Part shown: piece after piece, positions 58,716-64,000 of the stretch
Layout: each line of letters starts with the position of its first letter
Numbering within the stretch: the stretch's first letter is position 1
Notes under the pieces: model-generated
The model's database searches: none
The model's input: only the letters and a program-made list of their open reading frames with translations
What the model was told of the DNA's origin: nothing
Program-made: the position numbers and the translations under genes
Assembly: GCA_963556145.1 (NCBI GenBank)
Contig: OY744470.1
Location: 1 to 64,000, forward strand
Origin: Hygrocybe punicea
Taxonomy: Eukaryota; Basidiomycota; Agaricomycetes; Agaricales; Hygrophoraceae
DNA length: 64,000 bases
Direction of reading: 5' to 3'

Positions 58716-58926
58716 AGCGTAGTTATCTTGTCGAGTACATGTCATCATTATTTACTCCAGTCGTCGTTGCGTAGTTTTCTCTTATCGTCGTGCTCAATGT
58801 CATTCAGCTTTCCCTTTGATTGGTGTGAAAATGAGTGTGAAAATGAAAAAAAAATTGAATTGTAACCAACACAAAGGTTATACAAGTACACGAGAGGTGG
58901 GGGAGGGTTACATACAACAACTAGAA

Positions 58927-59944
58927 CTAAAAATACCCCGCATGAACAATATAACCAGTCGCATCCTCTGGCGTCACGATGTCCAGCACCTCATACATGT
59001 CATAAAGAATGCCATTATCCTCCATAGCACCGTAGTAGTCGTTGTGACGCCGAAGAAAATGCTTGATTTGTGAAAAGGCTTCTTCAATCGGGTTGAGATC
59101 GGGCGAATAAGGGGGCAAGTACTCAAGGCGGACGCCAAATCGATCAACGAGGGCGTGGATTTCGTCGTTGTGGTGGATCTTTGCATTGTCAAGCACGAGG
59201 ACACTCAGTGGACCTGGATAAGCGCTGCATAGCGGCATCTGCAACACTGTTGTCAAGGCAATGGAAAAGAGAAGTTAGTGGGTTACACACCACTGAGAAC
59301 TCCAGCCAGTGGAGAAATGACATCTTCGTCAATGAACCCTCAACCGCTGTGCCAGAAACAAATCCATCAACAGTAAGAACGGCAACAGTTGAGGTCCGTC
59401 GTCCACGGACAAAAGGCTGGGATTTGCGGGCACGAGTGCCTCGTTTGGACCGTCCATAACGCCTACCAACTGTACGTTCATCCTTTGACACTTCATCAAT
59501 AAAACCAAGTTCTTCGGGGCTGAATTGAGCCATGCGAGATATGAATTGAGCCCGTAAGGCTTCGTTGCGCTCGAGGGCAATCCGTTGCAGTCGCTTGCGG
59601 CTGACCCCGGCATGTATGAGTTCATCGTGTATTGTGGTGAAATGGACAGATATGAACCGATTGGTCTTGAGGAGATGAAGGAGTTCATCTAGGAAGTAGT
59701 CGGGGTTCTCGCGAACGAGCTGGCGTAGATATTCAATGTCATCGTAGTTGAGTCCTCGGACACGACCCCGTCGTTCAGGTAGATTGCTAACCACATCTCC
59801 AGTTGTTTGCCAGAGCTTGAGGATGCGGTAGAAAGTACGTCGAGAGAAGCCAACACATAAAAGAATGTCATCTACGGCAAGGAGATGTCGCTCGTATAAG
59901 CGGATGGCAGCGATCTTGACATCGCGACTTATGGGATGGTACAT
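58927..59944 (-). CDS. Tc1/mariner (IS630-type) transposase
   Basis: Exon 1 is 59944-59287 and exon 2 is 59246-58927, joined in phase 1 over a 40-bp intron (donor GTAACC, acceptor AACAG), giving about 325 residues. The N-terminal half is a paired helix-turn-helix DNA-binding region (IAAIRLYERHLLAVDDIL, SRRTFYRILKLW, VHFTTIHDELIHAGVSRKRL). The catalytic core shows the three acidic sites: GFIDEVSKDE, VLVLDNAKIHH, and YLPPYSPDLNPIEEAFSQIK with the terminal Glu 34 residues or so after the second Asp. It cuts and rejoins the element ends and inserts at TA, agreeing with the TA flanks. No nonsense or frameshift was found, so it is a candidate active transposase that could also mobilise the CAGC-ended MITEs at 11820-12631 and 28603-29394. 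Confidence 0.9.
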
Positions 59945-60306
59945 AGTTGAGTTGAAAAATGACTAAGTCCGAGTTTCCTTATACGCAAAAATTCCGCGCG
60001 AGTGCCAAGATCATTACAAACGGCTGTAAAATGATGATTCAATATTTTGAAACAAAGTACATTACTAGTATTGAATGGCAATTTTATAATACTACTTCAA
60101 TAATTTCAGTAACTGTCTTGTTATTCAAGCAGTATTCTAAAAGTGTTATTCAATACTAGTAATTTACTTTGTCTCAAAATATTGAATCATCATTTTGAAT
60201 ACTCTTTGAATACTGTGTGCAACGATATGATAACAATATTCAGTATACTTGTCCAATAAATTCAACATACTTCATTACACAGTATGCTACCATGCACCCT
60301 GTGTAA

Positions 60307-60955
60307 GATTGGTTCAGACGATCTTACATGAACCAATCCATTCGGACTTTTCACTGGATGTTATTATTGGTATGCCATTGCACTTATCGTAGACACACTT
60401 CTCCCAAAATGTTGATGGACGTGGGTGGTCGAAGTTGCGCTTCTCGAGTCCGCCCATCATATGACACGTAGTTAATACGGATAACTTGTGCCTGTAGATC
60501 CGGTCATTGATGAAGGGAAATGTATTCCTGCCCTCAGTTGAGAACCCATGTTCTGGATGAGTGGACCCATGCCAGAGTGTTCTTCCAAGGCATAGAAGGC
60601 TGGTCCCATTGCCAGGCCAAGCTGCAAGTTGGCACCACCCAGTTTCCCGAGACAGTGGCCTCACCCGCCTCATAGTCAAGTATGTTGTTGACAAGCTAGT
60701 GGTGTTGAAAGAAAAGAGAGTAGATACAGTAAGGAAATAGAAATGATGGCCCCGTTTCCACCAAAACAAATAAAAAGCAGCAAGACCAAGGTTACGACTG
60801 TACTCGTATGCGACGTCTCTCCACAGTTCTCCTTCCCCACATCCACCGAGGTCAACGGGGGAGCACCATTGGCAATAAGGCTAGCTGTCTTAAGGTATGT
60901 GCGGCGCATGTAAAAGAAGCAATTCTTATTGCGTAGCGCCGCGGGTGAGCGATTG
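60307..60955. other. Minus-strand open stretch, unassigned
   Basis: A minus-strand frame (60769-60314) contains plausible protein sequence (WCQLAAWPGNGTSLLCLGR, HPEHGFSTEGRNTFPFINDR) but has no recognisable domain and no confident start. It may be the remains of a gene between the MITE and the CSTF2 fragment. Confidence 0.35.
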
Positions 60956-60959
60956 ACGT

Positions 60960-61740
60960 CAGTCGGGGAAGAAAAAGAAGGGTCGAGAAACAGACCAGCT
61001 GGATAATATTAGCTCGTTCCGTGGGTGGGAGCTGATTGGTCTGCTCTGGTGTCATCGATAACACCCGCACAATCACAAGCCTTTTGGTCATCGGGCACGG
61101 TAGCCAGTGCGTCTGGTATCAAGGCTCCAGGCTGGACAGGTAGATGAGGGGTTGTATTATGATTGCGATGGAGCAGCGTTTCCATGACCGAAAGCCACCG
61201 ATGGGGGAGGTGTGTGCCCCAAACCTGGTGGGTCTTGAGGTCCGAAATTGAGCTGTGGATGGCCATTGGAATGTAGGTAGAGTGCTGCGGCAGGAGGGAC
61301 AAGAGTGCGGTACTGTGCTTGCAAAGATGGAGGAAGGGACGACACCGGGAGAGGAAGATTGGTCGTAGACGGTTGAGCTTGTGTGCCATACGCAGCGACG
61401 GTTTTCTAGAATAGCAAGTCAATAAACTGGCAACCAAAAAAGCAAACTGCCACGAGCCAGGGCTGACATGAAGGACATCTACATTGACGGCGTTCATGTT
61501 GACCATGAGCGTTATTAGGGCATAGGCGATTTGGGGTTGAGAATTGAGGATGGTGCGCGCCGAGTCTGGCGTTGTTTTCTGGTAAGGTAAATTGGATACA
61601 CCTGCGCCGGAGGGAATCTGATACTTACTTTGAGCTGGAGGAGTTCCAGCAACTGTTCCTCGGGCAGACTTGGGTTGGACATTTTCCAGGTCACTGGCAA
61701 GGACAACCACGTGCCGCTTTGCGGGTTTTGCCTTCAATCG
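60960..61740 (-). pseudogene. CSTF2 (cleavage stimulation factor 64 kDa) fragment, broken
   Basis: CSTF2 (yeast Rna15) binds downstream elements during mRNA 3'-end processing. The minus strand gives the hinge region (LPEEQLLELLQLK, then TILNSQPQIAYALITLMVNMN), a Pro/Gly-rich linker (GPQDPPGLGHTPPP), and the C-terminal domain (VRVLSMTPEQTNQLPPTERANIIQL). The N-terminal RNA-recognition motif, which should lie upstream, is absent because beta-COP sequence begins there in the opposite direction. A one-base insertion near 61066-61085 shifts the frame between DDQKA and the C-terminal domain. Introns are retained. It is a truncated, broken copy. Confidence 0.75.
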
Positions 61741-61754
61741 ACTATGAGCTTGAG

Positions 61755-64000
61755 CGCCCTCAGAGTCATCTTGCTACACCCTTGTCGTCGAATCCAATGC
61801 AGAGTTGCCAACCGCCCAGGAACTCAGAGCAGGATTGGAAAAGGGCTCCGACGAAGTCAAAATCGACACGTTGCGCAAGATTCTCGTCTTGACCATCAAC
61901 GGAAACCCACAAGTCAGCTTCCTCTACTTGCTATGCCGATCTCTAACATGATTGCTTTACGATTCAGCCTACGCTGTTGATGCCCATAATCCAGTATGTT
62001 ATGCCGTCACGGAACAAAAAATTAAAAAAGTTGCTCCACTTTTATTGGGAAGTGTGCCCAAAGTATGACGAGAATGGGAAGCTCAAGCAAGAGATGATCC
62101 TTGTTGTGTACGTATGATACATCGCTCTGTGTATAGAAAACGGGGCTGAAATCACCTGAAGCAATGCTATTCGGAACGACCTCGTGAGTCTCCACGTTCA
62201 TTGGTAGTTCTCGTGTTTTTGATTACCAGATCCTTCGCTAGCAACATCCTAATGAATATATTTGCGGAGCGACTCTCCTTTTTCTTCAAAAAATTGCCAA
62301 AGACGCCGAACTCCTTGAACCACTCATCCCCACCTATCGATCCTGCTTGGAGCACCGCCACTCTTACGTCCGCAAAAACGCCGTATTTGCAGTCTATTCT
62401 ATCTACCGCGAGTTTGAGCACCTCATCCCTGACGCACCAGAGCTCATGCAGACCTTCCTCGCTGCCGAGACTGATGCCACTTGCAAGCGCAATGCCTTCG
62501 TGTTTCTTTCGCATTGCTCTCTGCCAAAAGCGGCGGAATGGATACTGGGCACGTATGATCACATAACGGGACTTGACGAGTTGTTGCGAATGAGTATAAT
62601 AGAGGTTATCCGCATAGATAGTAAAAGTGACACCGCACACCGAGTGAGTTTTTGTTTCTCTGGAGTGCCTTATAACCCCAATTCCCGCGCCAGGCTCGCT
62701 ATATACGGTGTATTTTTGATCTTCTCAACGCTTCGTCTGACGCAAAATCCAGCTGCCGTGAAAGGTCCGGCTTTATCTTCCCTGCATGGATCAATGTTCT
62801 GGTTTACGAACCTCATACAGCTGCGGCCTCAACTTTTGTGAATCTTGTCATCAAAGAGTCGGACAACAATGTCAAGCTTATCGTCTTGGACCGTCTAGAC
62901 ACCTTGCGCTTGCAGCACGGGCATGTGCTTGATGGACTCATCATGGATGTCCTCCAAATCCTCTCCAGGTATATATTTATAAAGATAGTTTACACCCTAC
63001 TCATGCCATCGTCTAGCAGTGCAGACATGGAGGTTCGACGGAAAGCCATCAGCATTGTCTTGAGCATGACTTCGAGTCGGAATGTTGAGGACGTTGTATT
63101 ATTCCTGAAGAAACAACTGCAGAAGACGCAAGAACAGGACTATGAGAAGGTGGGTCGTGGTCAATGTTTGATCATGAATGGTTGATGATAACCTTGCCAT
63201 GGCAGACTCCGGAGTATATACAGCTACTCATCCAGTCCATCCACGTTACTGCTATCAAAATTTTGAAGTTGCTGCGAGCGTGGTACACGCTCTTATGGAT
63301 TTCTCAAGTAACCCATCAGCTCTCGATGTTGTCGCATTCGTTTGGTTCGTCCACCTTCATGGCTTTTTTTTTTTCAAAATTAGAAGGACGCGCAGATTGA
63401 CACATCGCTTCTTTTCTCAGCGAAGTAGTAGAAAAATTCCCCCGCTTGCGGCAGACTACCTGCAAGAAATTGCTACAAACGCTTGGTGAAATCAAGTCAG
63501 GAAAAGTCTTCCGGGGTGTGCTGTGGATCCTGGGTGAGTATCTTGAAGGTGTCGCCAGCATCCAGGCCGGGATGCAGGAGATCAGGAAAGTTTTAGGCGA
63601 GATTCCGATTTTAGCATCGGAGCAACGGCTATTGGATGAGGCCGGGGGGGATAGCGAGGAGGCCAAGGAGAACGAGAAGAGTAAGACGGAGAGAGGAAGG
63701 CCAAAGGTATTGGCCGATGGCACATATGCTACGGAGACTGCATACACCAGTTCAACAACGGTAAAGTTGGAGGCCGTCAAAGCTGCTGCGAAGCCACCAT
63801 TGAGAAGTAAGGTTTTTTGAAGCATGAGCGTCCGGGATATGTTTGGTTAATTGAATCTGTTTTGTAGCGCTTATCCTGGGTGGTGATTTCTTCACCGGAA
63901 CCGTTTTAGGTACAACTCTGACGAAACTTGTTATGCGGTTCGGTCAGCAGACGCAGGATCAGACATCGGCAAACATGCTACGTGCTGAAGTTCGTCCCAA
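61755..64000 (+). pseudogene. Coatomer beta subunit (beta-COP/SEC26), 5' part, broken
   Basis: Beta-COP is a structural subunit of the COPI coat in Golgi-to-ER transport. Exons read TAQELRAGLEKGSDEVKIDT, VMPSRNKKLKKLLHFYWEV, YRSCLEHRHSYVRKNAVFAV, KESDNNVKLIVLDRLDTLRL, SSADMEVRRKAISIVLSM, CKKLLQTLGEIKSGKVFRGV and LILGGDFFTGTVLGTTLTKL, with short GT-AG introns, and continue past the window end. The helical-repeat adaptin-like N-terminal domain is represented. Defects: loss of about 42 bp of the conserved VKYEAAxTL segment near 62739-62742 with a frame change, and a frameshift near 63255-63268 (AIK against FSEVAAS). No convincing start Met is present, and the first exon is joined head to head with the CSTF2 fragment. 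Confidence 0.82.

Larger units (their letters stand above)
57259..60026. mobile_element. Tc1/mariner-type transposon with two convergent genes
   Basis: The ends carry about 60 bp of inverted repeat starting CAGCCGTTTGTGATGATC. TA flanks both ends (57257-57258 and 60027-60028). The left repeat continues to ACTCGGACTTAG near 57320, mirrored from about 59964. Inside are a transposase on the minus strand (58927-59944) and a second gene on the plus strand (57351-58715), meeting tail to tail. At 2.77 kb it is longer than a single-gene mariner. Nothing seen suggests it is defective, apart from a few TIR mismatches. Confidence 0.92.
57151..60303. mobile_element. Palindromic MITE (CACAGGGTGC family) split by a transposon
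   Basis: The outer ends read CACAGGGTGC inward and are flanked by TAA on both sides (57148-57150 and 60304-60306). If the inner element at 57259-60026 is removed together with one TA, the two remaining parts (57151-57258 and 60029-60303) form one continuous palindromic MITE of about 380 bp. The inverted arms then match across the repaired junction (AGTATTTAAAATGATGATTC against AGTATTCAAAATGATGATTC). It belongs to the same terminal family as the element at 4143-4991. Confidence 0.92.

Noticed and set aside
1..64000. CRISPR array, bacterial operon, rRNA or tRNA gene
   Set aside because: The repeats seen are minisatellites or MITEs without spacers of uniform length, genes have spliceosomal introns, and I recognised no rRNA or tRNA sequence by eye. 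A tRNA scan was not possible.

Overview
The window is nuclear DNA of a mushroom-forming basidiomycete (Agaricomycetes). The evidence is short GT-AG introns of about 40-65 bp in nearly every gene, a Plavaka-type transposase, and several protein families I know mainly from Agaricomycetes (a DUF6698-like protein, a Crinkler/RHS-like NTPase-nuclease, a seven-helix membrane protein). There are no bacterial-style operons, no CRISPR array, and I recognised no rRNA or tRNA gene. All identifications come from reading the sequence; no database was searched.

Layout. 1-2.6 kb: degenerate minisatellite and dispersed repeats. 3.0-4.0 kb: a protein with a PD-(D/E)XK-nuclease-like signature. 4.1-5.0 kb: a palindromic MITE with 3-bp target duplications. 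5.3-5.9 kb: a minisatellite built from small palindromes. 6.0-11.7 kb: a gene with one nonsense codon, convergent with a decayed hAT transposase. 11.8-12.6 kb: a second palindromic MITE. 14.0-14.7 kb: an internally deleted copy of the 7.0-9.3 kb segment. 14.8-19.1 kb: a largely intact Plavaka (CACTA-related) transposase gene. 19.8-27.4 kb: small host-like or accessory genes, the best being a complete eight-exon DUF6698-like gene at 24.7-26.1 kb. 27.5 kb: a relic of a Pif1/Helitron-type helicase. 28.6-29.4 kb: a third palindromic MITE.

From 29.9 kb onward the window is a series of truncated, frameshifted but intron-containing pieces of conserved single-copy genes: BRR2 (spliceosomal helicase), MCC alpha (biotin-dependent carboxylase), EXO84 (exocyst), CSTF2 (mRNA 3'-end processing) and beta-COP (coatomer, running off the right end). 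BRR2 and MCC alpha pieces are joined end to end, and the CSTF2 and beta-COP pieces are joined head to head. Between them lie a seven-helix membrane protein, a Crinkler/RHS-like gene, and a Tc1/mariner transposon inserted inside a palindromic MITE.

An 8.4-kb block (36989-45386) recurs at 45587-53984 with no difference that I could find, separated by a run of exactly 200 N. This is most simply an unmerged contig overlap (false tandem duplication), so features in that interval should be counted once.

The most notable signals are the nested transposon with readable target-site duplications; MITE families whose two arms match each other better than they match sister elements; repeated Arg(CGA)-to-TGA nonsense changes and CpG-directed decay pointing to cytosine methylation and deamination; and the collection of housekeeping-gene fragments.
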